The notes: generated by a model not told the origin, from the sequence alone. A DNA stretch of 32,390 nucleotides from Gemmatimonadota bacterium (GCA_022563405.1 JADFNK010000026.1:1-32390), one strand, 5' to 3'. Shown: positions 22,491 to 32,127, counted from the first letter of the stretch. Program-made: numbers and translations.

Positions 22491-23966
22491 CTACCGTCCG
22501 ATCGACGACTCCTCGGCCAGCCTGATCGTCTCCGCCGCATCCACCTCGAGGATGTATCCGGCGGCGACGTTCGCCATGGCGACTTCTCTCACCGCCGCGA
22601 CGTAGCTGTCGTGGCTCGGGTACAGCCTGGCCAGCGTGGCCGCATCGAACGGGTCGTGTGCGCCGTAGAGACGGCAGAACCCCTGCCCGGTGTTTTGGCC
22701 CGCGTTCAGCGCGGTCGGCACCGCATGGGCAGCGAGTCGGATGCCCCCGGTCGCATTGCCTTCGGCATCCCGGACGAACACGGCGGGCGGCCCGATCGAT
22801 TCGGCGTCCATCGGCGATGCCGTCGGCGGTGCCCCACGCCCCTCGATCCAGCGAACCATGTGGTCATACGCGGCATTCATCACATAACGGAACGGCACAC
22901 GGCTGTACTCCGGCCGGTCGCAGCGCCCGCTGAGCTCCCCGGCGGCCGGGATCCCTGCGAGTGCTTCGGCCTCGGTCTGCCCGTTCATCACCCCCCGCAC
23001 CTTGGCTGATTCGACGGCGAAGATGATGTCGACGTGCGACGAGCCGGCGACCTCCCAGGTCCGGAAATGGTCGGTGTCGGGCTGGCGGGTCGAGACCTGG
23101 CGACCCATGTCGGTCTCGGCCAGCAGTTTCCAGACCTTCACGTCGTCGAGGTCATCGCGGATGCGTCCACCGCCCCCGTGGACCACGACACCGTCGAAGA
23201 CGGGGTCGATCAGATGAACGTTGTTGAGATAGGTGGCGAGCCGGCTCGCCGACTGTGAGTGCCCAGTAGCGATGACGTGCTCGACCTCCAGCCCGCCCAT
23301 GACCACCGCGTTTGCGGACTCGCTCACCGCTCGGCCGACCGCGGCGAAGATGTCGTAGGACAGATCGTCCCGCTCGACCATGCCACCGTGTGTGACATCG
23401 AGAGATCCGTAGCGCTCGGGGCTCCACTCCCTGAGCGCATCGACGCCGACCCGCTGGGCCGAGACGCCGACCCAAGCATACCCGGCACGTACGAAGTGCG
23501 GCCACGACTGGAACCAGTCGATGTCGAGATCCTGACCGGCGGTCACGTTGTTCCACTCCACGACCACCGTGCCGTTGAACGCGGCGTTCGATAAGGGACG
23601 TCTGACCACGAACCGCGTCTTGTAAGGATGTCCGCCGTCGACCACATCAGCGGTTTCCATGCCCGACCGCGTGTACCGGTTCGCCGTCCCCTCGATGAAG
23701 AACTCCTCCTGGACATACCCCAGAGGACCGAGGTCGACCGCCGCCGGGGAGAAGATGAAGCCGTGCGCCGGATCGCCGAGCGGCGAGGTCGCCGGGATCG
23801 GACCGGTGATGGTTGGCATCGGGTCTACGTTCTGCGCCGACACGGTCGCCACCGGCGCGAAAAAGCTCACCGTGGTCAGCATCAGGACAGCTGCGAAACG
23901 GATCGGGCCGCCAGTCGGGCTGCCGGTTGGGCCGTTAGGGCGTTCGGTCTGCGTATTGCTGCTCAT
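22491..23966 (-). CDS. Secreted alpha/beta-hydrolase-domain protein (Abhydrolase_10-like)
   Basis: 491 residues from ATG 23966, where GGGAGG is well spaced; an in-frame start 21 bases upstream is less likely. A signal peptide ends near VATVSAQ. The region TRFVVRRPLSNAAFNGTVVV, then VEWNNVTAG, leads into an alpha/beta-hydrolase with the nucleophile elbow ATGHSQSASRL (S237) and a possible His in AGSSHVDI. The layout matches the family named alpha/beta hydrolase domain (PF20091), whose substrates are mostly unknown. It is the first gene of the three-gene operon. Between it and RecQ (23967-24086) nothing is recognised apart from its own ribosome binding site. Confidence 0.82.
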   Translation of the reverse strand: MSSNTQTERPNGPTGSPTGGPIRFAAVLMLTTVSFFAPVATVSAQNVDPMPTITGPIPATSPLGDPAHGFIFSPAAVDLGPLGYVQEEFFIEGTANRYTRSGMETADVVDGGHPYKTRFVVRRPLSNAAFNGTVVVEWNNVTAGQDLDIDWFQSWPHFVRAGYAWVGVSAQRVGVDALREWSPERYGSLDVTHGGMVERDDLSYDIFAAVGRAVSESANAVVMGGLEVEHVIATGHSQSASRLATYLNNVHLIDPVFDGVVVHGGGGRIRDDLDDVKVWKLLAETDMGRQVSTRQPDTDHFRTWEVAGSSHVDIIFAVESAKVRGVMNGQTEAEALAGIPAAGELSGRCDRPEYSRVPFRYVMNAAYDHMVRWIEGRGAPPTASPMDAESIGPPAVFVRDAEGNATGGIRLAAHAVPTALNAGQNTGQGFCRLYGAHDPFDAATLARLYPSHDSYVAAVREVAMANVAAGYILEVDAAETIRLAEESSIGR

Positions 23967-24086
23967 GAGCTGCCTCCCTCGGGTCAACCTGTCCTGGGTG
24001 TCTGCAGCACCCTCCTCTTCATCGGCGGACGGATAAGCAGCTTGGGAAAGGTCATCACGGGACGCAAGACGGGGTTCGGCTCGAGC

Positions 24087-25787
24087 TTACGCGTCGGCGT
24101 CCGCCGCCAAGGGCGGGGCTCCAGCTTGTTCGTCGGCCTCTGCCGCCAAGGGCGGGGCTCCAGCTAGTTCGCCGGCCTCTGCCGTGAACGGTGCGGCTCC
24201 GGCCTGGCCACCTAACTCCGTGGTCATCGGGTCCGTCAGGCCCCGGCTCACCGCCTCCATGAACGCCTCCCCGTACCGTTCGAGCTTCAGCGGTCCAACG
24301 CCGGAGACGGCCAAGAACTCCTGGGGTGTGGATGGACGTGCTTCGGCCATGGCACGGAGGGTCTTGTCGCTGAATACGATGTAGGCCGGCACACTCTGCC
24401 GGTCCGCAATCGATTTACGGAGCTCTCGTAGGGTCTGAAACAGGGCCTCCCCTTCCTCGGAGAGCGGCCCGGGCTCCGCGACTCGGTCGTAGGACTTCGG
24501 TGATCGCCGTCTGGGGCTTGCCAGGGCGACGGCCGTCATGCCCTCCGCAGCCAAGTCCTCGGTCTTTACTCCCGTGCACCAATCACAGGACGTGCCGCAC
24601 GCGTCGATCTCTTCGCCGAAGTGGCCGAGTATCTTCTTGTGCCGGCACCCGCCCCCGTCCACCAGACGGAAGAGAGACTTGGTCGCCTCGACTTTCGTCC
24701 AGTAGAGATCGGGGTCGTCGATGTCGCTCCGGAACCGCTCCTGGAGTTTCACGTCGGCCCACGAATAGAAGAGGAAGCAGTCGCTGTCCAGACCGTCCCT
24801 GCCTGCGCGTCCCATCTCCTGATACCAGGATTCCACGTCCTTGGGCATGTCCCGGTGGATGACGAAGCGCACGTTGGATTTGTCGATCCCCATGCCGAAG
24901 GCGATGGTCGCGACGATCACGTCGGCGTCGTCCCTGGCGAATGCGTCCTGGTTCGCGGCTCTATCGCCGTCCTCCATTCCCGCGTGATAGGGCAGCGCCC
25001 GCACCCCCTGATCACGGAGGAAGCCGGCCATCTGATCGACCGCCTTCCGTGAGGCGCAATAGAGGATGCCGCTCTGCCCCTGACGCGCCCGGATCAGCCC
25101 CGCGATCTCGAGACGCGTGGGGCCGGTGCCCTTCTTCCTGCAATAGAGGTGCAGGTTGGGGCGGAAGAACGAACCCTTGAAACCGGCCGGCTTGTTCATA
25201 TCGAGTTGCCGAATGATGTCGCGGGCCACGGCGTCCGTGGCGGTCGCTGTGAGCGCCAGCACGGGCACATCGGTCAGCTCGTCCCGGAGCCGCTGCAGTC
25301 GCCGGTACGACGGCCGGAAGTCATGGCCCCACTGGCTGATGCAGTGGGCTTCGTCCACCACGAGCAGCGAGATCGGCCAGTTGCCGGCCTCTCGGCTCAG
25401 CCGGCCGTCGAGCCCCTCCGGGGCCAGGTAGACGAGCTCGTACTCTCCGGCTCTGAGCGCTTGGAGCCTCCGCTCCCGCTCGCCCGGCTCCAGCGACGAG
25501 TTGATCGCCGTCGCGCGAAAGCCCAGCTCGTTGAGCGCGTCGACCTGGTCCTTCATGAGGGAGATCAGTGGAGACACCACGAGCACCGTGCCGTCCAGCA
25601 GGCGGGCCGGCACCTGAAACGTCAGGGATTTGCCAGCCCCCGTGGGCATGAGCGCGATGCAGTCACGGCCTTCCATGACGGCTTCGATGACCTTTAGCTG
25701 GCCCGGGCGGAAGTCCTCGTAGCCGAATACGTCGCGAAGAACGCCGAGGGGTGTGGCGGTCGGGCCGGGGGCGATCGGAGGCTCCAT
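24087..25787 (-). CDS. recQ: RecQ-family DNA helicase, short form with repeat tail
   Basis: About 566 residues from ATG 25787; a GTG at 25835 is an alternative, and neither has a good ribosome binding site. Motifs in order: FRPGQ, Walker A MPTGAGKS (about 47-54), [17 protein letters not shown] (about 145-160), LTATAT, then the second RecA domain ending in [11 protein letters not shown]. The zinc site has four Cys (GGCRHKK near 380 and CGTSCDWC near 400). The winged-helix part of the RQC region is essentially missing, and an HRDC domain (about 445-525) follows directly. The last 40 residues are 13-residue Ala/Gly/Pro repeats. It unwinds DNA 3' to 5' in repair and recombination. It lies upstream of the hydrolase operon with a 120-base gap. 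Confidence 0.94.
   Translation of the reverse strand: MEPPIAPGPTATPLGVLRDVFGYEDFRPGQLKVIEAVMEGRDCIALMPTGAGKSLTFQVPARLLDGTVLVVSPLISLMKDQVDALNELGFRATAINSSLEPGERERRLQALRAGEYELVYLAPEGLDGRLSREAGNWPISLLVVDEAHCISQWGHDFRPSYRRLQRLRDELTDVPVLALTATATDAVARDIIRQLDMNKPAGFKGSFFRPNLHLYCRKKGTGPTRLEIAGLIRARQGQSGILYCASRKAVDQMAGFLRDQGVRALPYHAGMEDGDRAANQDAFARDDADVIVATIAFGMGIDKSNVRFVIHRDMPKDVESWYQEMGRAGRDGLDSDCFLFYSWADVKLQERFRSDIDDPDLYWTKVEATKSLFRLVDGGGCRHKKILGHFGEEIDACGTSCDWCTGVKTEDLAAEGMTAVALASPRRRSPKSYDRVAEPGPLSEEGEALFQTLRELRKSIADRQSVPAYIVFSDKTLRAMAEARPSTPQEFLAVSGVGPLKLERYGEAFMEAVSRGLTDPMTTELGGQAGAAPFTAEAGELAGAPPLAAEADEQAGAPPLAADADA
24090..24190 (-). repeat. 39-bp minisatellite-like repeat at the recQ 3' end
   Basis: GCCGCCAAGGGCGGGGCTCC starts at 24103 and again at 24142, a 39-base period, with a diverged third unit towards 24190. 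It encodes repeated [13 protein letters not shown]-type units at the RecQ C-terminus. Two units are nearly identical, so copy number may vary between strains. Confidence 0.85.
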
Positions 25788-25917
25788 GTCTAGAAGGCCG
25801 TTGAAGGAGGACAGTGGGCCGCGTTGCCACCGCACGGGATGCGAGCCCCAACGTACTCGAATGTGCCGGGCGGGGAGAGGGCCGGGTGGGCCGGATTTCT
25901 TGCGGTCGCTCGTCCCC

Positions 25918-26598
25918 TCACGGAATTCGAGCGACCCAGATGAGGTGCCGGGCGCCCTTCCCGCCGTGCGCCCGTACGGGGACCTCGTCTACCTCGAAAC
26001 CCGCCGCAACAAGGCGTTTGGTGAAAGCACGGTCCGAACCCGCCGACCACACCCCGAGCACGCCCTTAGGCCGGAGTGCCCGGTACGTAACGTTCAGCCC
26101 GGCCTTCGAGTAGAGCCAGTCATTACTCTTCTGCGTCAATCCCTCCGGGCCGTTGTCGACGTCCAACAAGATGGCGTCGAACGACGGCCCCCCCGCCCTC
26201 AGAAGGAGGGAGACATCCACCTCCTCTACGGTGACCCGTTCATCCCGGAGGGGATGACCGGCGTGCTCGCCGACGGCCCCCCGGTTCCACTCCACCACAC
26301 CAGGTACCAACTCGGCCACCACGACCTCCGCGTCTGGCCCGAGGTGGCGCAGTGCTGCGGCCAGCGTGAAACCGACACCAAGGCCGCCGATCAGCACTCG
26401 GGGCTGTACACGTGAGGCGACCTCGGGGCAGGTGAGGTCCGCCAGCGCGTCCGCCGACCCGTGGGTTCGAGTGCTCATGAGGTCCTGGCCGCCCACAACT
26501 TTGATCAGGAAGTCATCGCCGTGTTGATAGAGGGCGAGCTCGCCCGAGTCGTTCGGTATCGGCGCGGTCTCGAGCAATCTCAAACGGGTGTTGGACAT
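25918..26598 (-). CDS. Spermidine-synthase-like methyltransferase-fold protein
   Basis: 226 residues from ATG 26598; a longer frame back to 26823 has an Arg-rich low-complexity N-terminus and runs into the divergent gene, so it was rejected. The Rossmann core is clear: [19 protein letters not shown] (cofactor loop), [16 protein letters not shown] (acidic end of strand 2), [15 protein letters not shown] and [11 protein letters not shown]. This is the spermidine synthase/PABS family catalytic domain without the N-terminal beta domain. Whether it transfers aminopropyl or methyl groups cannot be told. It is followed by recQ on the same strand after 130 bases without a recognisable feature. Confidence 0.85.
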   Translation of the reverse strand: MSNTRLRLLETAPIPNDSGELALYQHGDDFLIKVVGGQDLMSTRTHGSADALADLTCPEVASRVQPRVLIGGLGVGFTLAAALRHLGPDAEVVVAELVPGVVEWNRGAVGEHAGHPLRDERVTVEEVDVSLLLRAGGPSFDAILLDVDNGPEGLTQKSNDWLYSKAGLNVTYRALRPKGVLGVWSAGSDRAFTKRLVAAGFEVDEVPVRAHGGKGARHLIWVARIP

Positions 26599-26822
26599 GT
26601 CAGGGGAAACCCGGCTCCCGAGGGTGGACGGCTTCACTGCGCCCGCCGCAGATAATAACCCGATTTGTGAAGTCCCCGTCCACCATTGAGGCCGGGGCCG
26701 AGGCGTAGGCCGGGCTCTGGCCCGACGTCTGACCTTCCTCCATCTTGCCAAACGGCTCCGCTTCCGCGGGTCCTTCTCCCGGAGAGGTTCCCTGGAGAGG
26801 CTTCGAACCGAGAGAGTGCCCA

Positions 26823-27473
26823 TTGTCCAATCTCAGCCCGTCCGAGACCGAAGGCTCCCTGAGCAGGCGTGCCTGGATTTCACGCGTGTTGGTGGAGTCG
26901 ATCCTCGTGGTCGGGAGTATTCTCTTGGCCCTCGCGCTCGACGAATGGAACGAGGGTCAGGATTACCAGGACCTCGCGACCCTCTCGCTGGTCAACTTCG
27001 AGCGGGAAATCCAGCAGAACCGTCTCCGTCTGGAAGGCGTCACCCCGTTCCATGTCGGACTCCGGGACGTCCTGGCCAATATGGACGCCGGTGGTGCGGA
27101 CGTGTCCACGACCATGGTTCGAAACATCCTGGATAGTTTTCAACCCGCCCTTCTGGTCAGCACCGCGTGGGAAACGGCGGTCGCTACCGGCGCTTTGGGG
27201 TACATGGACTACGATGTTGTTGCCGGCCTCTCCCGTACCTATAACCTGCAGGAGCGGCTCACCACCCTGAGCCGGTCCGGGATGAATGACCTTCTCATGG
27301 GGGGGTTCCGAAGCGGGGAAGCCGACTTGCTGATCTACACGGCCAACCGCTACGGGCGGGAGTTGACCGAGGCGGAGCAAGACCTGCAGGTGGTCTACGA
27401 CCTGGTGTTGGGCCTCATCGCGGAAACCATCGGAGAGAGCCCGGATACCACGGCGGTCGTCGACTCGCCCTAG
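26823..27473 (+). CDS. Single-TM protein of unknown function, DUF6090-like layout
   Basis: About 216 residues if the TTG at 26823 is used (GAGAG just upstream); the start is uncertain, as earlier in-frame codons are low complexity. One transmembrane helix (VESILVVGSILLALALDEWN) is followed at once by a DEWNE segment and a helical, probably coiled-coil region (LATLSLVNFEREIQQNRLRL). This layout resembles the DUF6090-type proteins of Bacteroidota and related phyla. The remaining part is helical with no catalytic motif. It is divergent from the spermidine-synthase-like gene (about 220 bases between the starts, no clear promoter seen). Confidence 0.65.
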   Translation: MSNLSPSETEGSLSRRAWISRVLVESILVVGSILLALALDEWNEGQDYQDLATLSLVNFEREIQQNRLRLEGVTPFHVGLRDVLANMDAGGADVSTTMVRNILDSFQPALLVSTAWETAVATGALGYMDYDVVAGLSRTYNLQERLTTLSRSGMNDLLMGGFRSGEADLLIYTANRYGRELTEAEQDLQVVYDLVLGLIAETIGESPDTTAVVDSP

Positions 27474-27488
27474 CCGTCGACTCACCGA

Positions 27489-27510
27489 GTGTGGCGAAGT
27501 TGCGCCACAC
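27489..27510. terminator. Probable bidirectional terminator hairpin
   Basis: GTGTGGCG (27489-27496), six loop bases, then CGCCACAC (27503-27510) form a perfect 8-bp GC-rich stem between two convergent genes. There is no U run on either strand, so it is called from position and stem quality. Confidence 0.6.
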
Positions 27511-27530
27511 CGCCCCAGGAGGCTCGCGCC

Positions 27531-28013
27531 TCAGTTCAGTGGATAACCCTCATCCCCGGGCAACATTCCGTCGATAGGAATGACCTTGAGATCGGGGCCC
27601 ACCTCCGACACGGGTACGAAACCGATGGATCCGGGAATGACCGTGACCAGATCACGGAGCATATCAGTGCTGAACACGATCTTGGGCCCCGACGCCACTT
27701 CGCTACGAAACATCTTGCTGATCCAGTACTGGCGGTAGCGATCTTCGGTCATGCCATAAATCTCGGACAAGATCAAGTCGCGCTCGGGTGCGATCGCGGC
27801 CCTCACGAGGAGCGTGATCCGCGAGCGATCCGGCCAATGCTGCTGTTCCGCCAGGAAGATGCTCTTGAGCTGGTCGAACGACAGCCCATCGATGGTGACC
27901 TCCGGATGGACCACGATGGCCACGGCCTCCGCCCCCTCGGTCTGTGCATCGACCGAGGACACCATCGGGCCTGCCGCCGCGATCATGACGAGAGCCAGGA
28001 CGGTTGACCGCAC
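27531..28013 (-). CDS. PstS-like phosphate/oxyanion-binding periplasmic protein
   Basis: 160 residues from GTG 28013, chosen because AAGGGGG lies about eight bases upstream and a signal peptide (STVLALVMIAAAG, ending SVDAQ) follows. The mature protein has the PBP-like pattern VVHPEVTIDGLSFDQLKSIF, WPDRSRITLLVR, then YRQYWISKMF and VTVIPGSIGFVPVSEV, typical of short PstS-like proteins. These bind phosphate or a similar anion in the periplasm, although short forms often lack a transporter. It begins 14 bases after the porin-like gene and is surely in the same transcript. No permease or ATPase gene is nearby. Confidence 0.85.
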   Translation of the reverse strand: MRSTVLALVMIAAAGPMVSSVDAQTEGAEAVAIVVHPEVTIDGLSFDQLKSIFLAEQQHWPDRSRITLLVRAAIAPERDLILSEIYGMTEDRYRQYWISKMFRSEVASGPKIVFSTDMLRDLVTVIPGSIGFVPVSEVGPDLKVIPIDGMLPGDEGYPLN

Positions 28014-28027
28014 GATGTCCACCCCCT

Positions 28028-29080
28028 TCAAAAGCCCGACAGGACGAAGCTGGCTTGTGTGTAGAGACTGTTGAATGCTCCCAGCCCCTCGAACCGCTCC
28101 CAACGATACTCCAACCGTAGGGCCAGGAAAACTCCGGGATCATAACGGATTCCGGCCACGACCCCGTCGTAGTTCAGGTTCAGGGGCTCGAAAACTTCGT
28201 CGCCGTTGGGTACGATGACCTGCTCGACCCTGGCGTAGGGTTTTATCGACCTGAACGCGCCCGACATCCGGTACCCGATCTGGACGTAGTATCCATCAGA
28301 GCCCGGGAAACTTCCGGAGCCGGTCATGGGGTCATGGGTCACGTGAGCGTATTCGGCGAGGATCTCGGGTGCGTCCCGATCCAACGCGGCGTGCACCGAG
28401 TAGATCCGTTCTCTGGTATCGGTCAGGTCGGGTGCCAGGAGCTGGTCGGTGTAGAAGGTCGCGCCGATCTCCAAGCCGACGATCGCGATCGGTCGTGATC
28501 GGACCCGCGCCACCCAAGCACGATGGTCGTTGATATCCCCGGCGTCCCCTGCCCGCGCGATGTTCTCGGCTCTCCCGTTGCCGATCCCCACCTTATAACC
28601 GAGCCCCAGTGAAGAGCCGGGTAATCCGCCCTCGGCGATGACACCCACGAAGTGAGTGGGAATGAAGCGGCTCCCGAACTTGATCATCTCGGGCCGCGCG
28701 ACGGACGTCTGCAGCCAGGACCCATGGTGGAACGCCGCGTTCCAATAACCTATCGGCGTGTGGAACCGACCCACAGCGATCTTGAATTCATCGGCGAAAT
28801 CGTATCGAATGAGGGCACGCTCGACCTCGATCGAATATCCATTGTCCTTGCCCGTGAGCGAGACCTCACCGAAAAACGTGAACCGCTCGTCGAGGTCGGC
28901 AATCACATGGCCCACCATCTGCCCCATTCGGAACCCCTCTTTCAGGTCCCGTTCGGTGACCAGGTAGTTGAAGTCTCCGAACCCCATGGCCCGGATATTC
29001 GAGTCATCGGGAACCTGGCCCGCGAGCCCAACGGCGGGCGCGAGGACCGCGACCAATATGCCTAACCAGGATCCACGCAT
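28028..29080 (-). CDS. Outer-membrane porin-like beta-barrel protein
   Basis: 350 residues from ATG 29080 (AGAGAG eight bases upstream; an ATG 18 bases earlier is possible). A signal peptide ends near VGLAGQ. The body is alternating beta-strand sequence with Gly and aromatic girdles (FTFFGEVSLTG, LIRYDFADEFKIAVGRFHTP, VGLEIGATFYTD, YYVQIGYRMSG, LALRLEYRWERF) and ends in Phe (FVLSGF), the C-terminal signature for outer-membrane assembly. The GRFHTPIGYWN segment resembles phosphate-selective porin O/P-like and related porins. Paired with the PstS-like gene, it suggests anion uptake; the specificity is inference. Confidence 0.82.
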   Translation of the reverse strand: MRGSWLGILVAVLAPAVGLAGQVPDDSNIRAMGFGDFNYLVTERDLKEGFRMGQMVGHVIADLDERFTFFGEVSLTGKDNGYSIEVERALIRYDFADEFKIAVGRFHTPIGYWNAAFHHGSWLQTSVARPEMIKFGSRFIPTHFVGVIAEGGLPGSSLGLGYKVGIGNGRAENIARAGDAGDINDHRAWVARVRSRPIAIVGLEIGATFYTDQLLAPDLTDTRERIYSVHAALDRDAPEILAEYAHVTHDPMTGSGSFPGSDGYYVQIGYRMSGAFRSIKPYARVEQVIVPNGDEVFEPLNLNYDGVVAGIRYDPGVFLALRLEYRWERFEGLGAFNSLYTQASFVLSGF

Positions 29081-29284
29081 CACTTGGGCTCTCTGCATCT
29101 GCTGGTGTCGTCTCGGTTGGCTGATCTGAGCCGTCTGGGCGTCATACCCATGGACATACCCGTGGACCGGGTCTCGGCCCGGGGCCCACGCTACCTCACC
29201 GCCCCCGCCTTAGCAACATTTCTGGCATCCGCAACGCGGCCCCACAGCGCGGACCACTGTGCTCCTTCAACCGCCTTCTGGCCC

Positions 29285-30775
29285 TCAGTCGGCGAAACGA
29301 TTTACGCGCCAACGTCGCTTCCCGTCCCAGTCGGCCCATCCCTGGTCTTTGGCGTCACGCTTACCTATGAGCCGCGTGCGGTTGAACCGTGGGCGAGGGA
29401 GGTCTCGCGGAACGCCGAAGAGGAACTTCGCTCCCCGTGCCACTCCGTGGGCGCTCACGCCGATACCTTGATACTTCAGGGGGTCGGTGAATTCGTAGAA
29501 TCCCAGCTCGGTCCAATCGTCCCCGTCGACCGAGCCCCAGGCGCGGGCCCGGCGCCCCGCTCGACTGATCCTGAGCTTGACGTACGAGAGAGTGTCCGCG
29601 TCGAACAACCCCCCGGGACCGAGCCTTTTCTCCTCCGATATCGTGGTCCCCCCGGCCGCACCGCGGTACTGGATGCGGATCCCATGGTGCTCCCCAATGC
29701 GGAAAACGCCAAAATATGGAGAGTCCCTTGCGAGAGAGGATCGGGCCACCACGCCGCCTTTGACCCAATCTTCGACCTTGGAGTTCGGACCGGAGATGTA
29801 GAACGTGTACTCATTGTCTATTTGGGCGGAGCAGTCCCGATAGTGGTACAGAAAGCTGTCGCGCTTGCCCCAAATGTCTCCGGATCTCGCCCAGACACCA
29901 CACACTTCGCCCGCCTCCGTGACGGATGGCGTGTGGCCCCCCAGAGCCTGGAAAGGGAAACCCGTACTTCGGCGGGTTCTCGACCACGGGTCCACACGAG
30001 TGTTCACGTGGTCGGTCGCAATGTGGTGGCAGTCGTGATCGATAGCGGAGCGCCATCGTTCCCTACCGTTGACGTAGTATGCGCGAGAGACCAGGCCCGC
30101 CTCACGGACGCTTTTCGCGAACCGCACATTCTTGCCGTTCATATTGTAGAAGACGATGTGCTCCTCCCCCGGGACGTGGCCGGCGTTGGAAACGGAGGTC
30201 GAGAGGAAAGCCACCCGGCTGTTCGCTGTACCGGCGTTGGCGTACGTGGTCAGGTGGTCCTTCCCCCCGGTGAACACGAAGAGGAACTTCCCCCTCAGTG
30301 CCTTCAACGTCGGCCAGCCCCCGGCGGCGACTGCCTCCTGGAGTGATCCAGCTCCCCGCTTACGAGCCAGCAAATCTCCTGGTCGGTAGATGTGGTCTAC
30401 GCCTAATGCGTCCACGAGAAGCTTGTCGAGGGCGGCAGCCGAGTGCGAAGCCGACGCCGTTTTGTGGAAAGGCTCCTTGATGTCCAGAAAGACCGTGATC
30501 ACCTCGTGCCGCGGTATCGCTCGCTGAATCCCGCAGCAGATCTGTAGGAATCCGCTGAGGCGGTCTACCGTGGTGTCGGGGTCGATTATCGGCAGGTGGT
30601 AGACGTACCAGTCCTTCTTCAGGGCATCCCGTAATGGCTTACCGCGGTGGAGGTCGATCTCGAGCGACCGAATTCTCCAGTAGACCACCTGGTCAAAGAT
30701 CCCCTCGAACCGCTGGAAGGTATTGTGACTCGACGTCTGTCGAACCTCGTTGTAGCGCAGATCCTCGTATGACAT
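29285..30775 (-). CDS. Ca-dependent PI-PLC-like phosphodiesterase with DUF1349-like domain
   Basis: About 496 residues from ATG 30775; a GTG at 30820 adds 15. The N-terminal barrel matches Ca2+-dependent phosphatidylinositol-specific phospholipase C: SSHNTF (H17), WRIRSLEIDLHRG (E39, D41), WYVYHLPI, then VITVFLDIKEPF. From about residue 340 a concanavalin-like domain follows (YTFYISGPNSKVEDWVKGGVV, RAWGSVDGDDWTEL), which resembles DUF1349. It should cleave phosphodiester head groups. No signal peptide is visible at either start, odd for a family usually secreted. The 204 bases between its stop and the porin-like start hold no gene. Confidence 0.72.
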   Translation of the reverse strand: MSYEDLRYNEVRQTSSHNTFQRFEGIFDQVVYWRIRSLEIDLHRGKPLRDALKKDWYVYHLPIIDPDTTVDRLSGFLQICCGIQRAIPRHEVITVFLDIKEPFHKTASASHSAAALDKLLVDALGVDHIYRPGDLLARKRGAGSLQEAVAAGGWPTLKALRGKFLFVFTGGKDHLTTYANAGTANSRVAFLSTSVSNAGHVPGEEHIVFYNMNGKNVRFAKSVREAGLVSRAYYVNGRERWRSAIDHDCHHIATDHVNTRVDPWSRTRRSTGFPFQALGGHTPSVTEAGEVCGVWARSGDIWGKRDSFLYHYRDCSAQIDNEYTFYISGPNSKVEDWVKGGVVARSSLARDSPYFGVFRIGEHHGIRIQYRGAAGGTTISEEKRLGPGGLFDADTLSYVKLRISRAGRRARAWGSVDGDDWTELGFYEFTDPLKYQGIGVSAHGVARGAKFLFGVPRDLPRPRFNRTRLIGKRDAKDQGWADWDGKRRWRVNRFAD

Positions 30776-30933
30776 GGTTTGGCCCCCCGGCCCAGAACCG
30801 ATCGACAATTCGGCGGTCACAGGATAGCGGGCTCCCCCTCTTCTTGCGCGGTCTCCTGCTCGAACTCACTATGCTCCGAATGGACAAGGCACCCAAAAGT
30901 TGTGTCAAAGCCCCATCCTTAATGGAGGCCCTC

Positions 30934-32127
30934 ATGTCGTTCTCCGATTCCTCGACACGTGTGATTCCCTTCGCCGTCGCCCTGACGTTGCTCGCGGGAT
31001 GCGGCGGGATGGCCGATGATGAAATGGCCATGGCAGCGTCGGCTGACATGCCATCATTCACCGCTATTTCATCTGGTTTCATGTTGCCGCCACCCGGCAT
31101 CACCGGCACGCCGGCGGACAACATCACTGACCCGGCGCTGAGGAACCTCCCGAACCCCAATCCGACCGTGATCACGAACTTTGGCCCCCTGCCCGAGGGC
31201 CGCGAATGGGGGGCGACGGCGGGCGCCGATATCGGACCGGATGGGCACGTGTGGGTCTATGACCGGTGCGGCGAGGCCTTCGGCCCCGCCTGCGACACCA
31301 ATCTCGTCGATCCGATCCTGAAATACGACCGGAACACAGGGGAGCTGTTGGCCAGCTTCGGTGCGGGCGTGTTCGTCACCCCCCACGGAATTCACGTGGA
31401 CGATGACGGAAACGTCTGGGTGACCGACTTCGCGGGGAACGAGGCCGGTACGAAGGGCCATCAGGTGATCAAGTTCAGCCCGGAGGGCGACATCCTGATG
31501 CGGCTGGGCGAGGCCGGGGTGCCGGGAAGTGGTCCGGGCCAACTCAACCAGCCGAACGATGTGATCACAACACCGGAGGGCATCATCTTCGTCGCGGACG
31601 GGCACAACGGACAGAGTCAGAACCCTGGTGAGGGCTCCACCGGACGGATCCTGAAATACACGCCCGACGGCGAGTTCATCATGGAATGGGGAGAGATCGG
31701 CATCGGTCCTGGGGAGTTCCGGACGCCTCACGCCTTGGAGCTCGACTCGCAAGGCCGCCTGTTCGTGGCCGACCGGGGCAACCACCGCATCCAGATCTTC
31801 GATCAGGATGGCAACTACCTCGATTCGTACTACCAGTTCAGCCGGATCAGCGGCTTGTTCATTACCGACGATGATATGCTCTACGCGATCGACTCCGAAA
31901 CGTCGGGGGGGAACCATCCTGGCTGGGTTACTGGCATCCGGATCGGTAGCGCCCACGCCGACGTAGTCACCGCGTTCATCCCAGGCCACGCAACCTCTGA
32001 CGGCCGGGCCTGGAACACGGCGGGTGAAGGGGTAGCGGTCGACGCCGACGGAAACGTGTTTGGAGCGGAGGGACCGGGGTCGCGGCCCGCCGTTGATGGG
32101 GGGCTGACGAAGTACGTCCGGCAGTAG
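30934..32127 (+). CDS. NHL-repeat propeller lipoprotein, PAL-like
   Basis: 397 residues from ATG 30934, fixed by a perfect GGAGG five bases upstream; longer in-frame starts were rejected because they lack this and the lipobox. The signal ends in TLLAGCGG with the lipid-modified Cys in a classic lipobox. Six-bladed NHL propeller units are visible: GADIGPDGHVWVYDR, GIHVDDDGNVWVTDF, NDVITTPEGIIFVADGHNG, ALELDSQGRLFVADRGNHRI and GVAVDADGNVFGAEG. The order resembles peptidyl-alpha-hydroxyglycine amidating lyase-like bacterial proteins. Enzymatic activity is unproven; it may be a binding scaffold on the outer membrane. Confidence 0.85.
   Translation: MSFSDSSTRVIPFAVALTLLAGCGGMADDEMAMAASADMPSFTAISSGFMLPPPGITGTPADNITDPALRNLPNPNPTVITNFGPLPEGREWGATAGADIGPDGHVWVYDRCGEAFGPACDTNLVDPILKYDRNTGELLASFGAGVFVTPHGIHVDDDGNVWVTDFAGNEAGTKGHQVIKFSPEGDILMRLGEAGVPGSGPGQLNQPNDVITTPEGIIFVADGHNGQSQNPGEGSTGRILKYTPDGEFIMEWGEIGIGPGEFRTPHALELDSQGRLFVADRGNHRIQIFDQDGNYLDSYYQFSRISGLFITDDDMLYAIDSETSGGNHPGWVTGIRIGSAHADVVTAFIPGHATSDGRAWNTAGEGVAVDADGNVFGAEGPGSRPAVDGGLTKYVRQ

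Noticed and set aside
29084-30346. 420-codon plus-strand open frame opposite the PI-PLC-like gene
   Set aside because: The minus-strand frame contains the PI-PLC motifs; this one is compositionally biased and lacks any.
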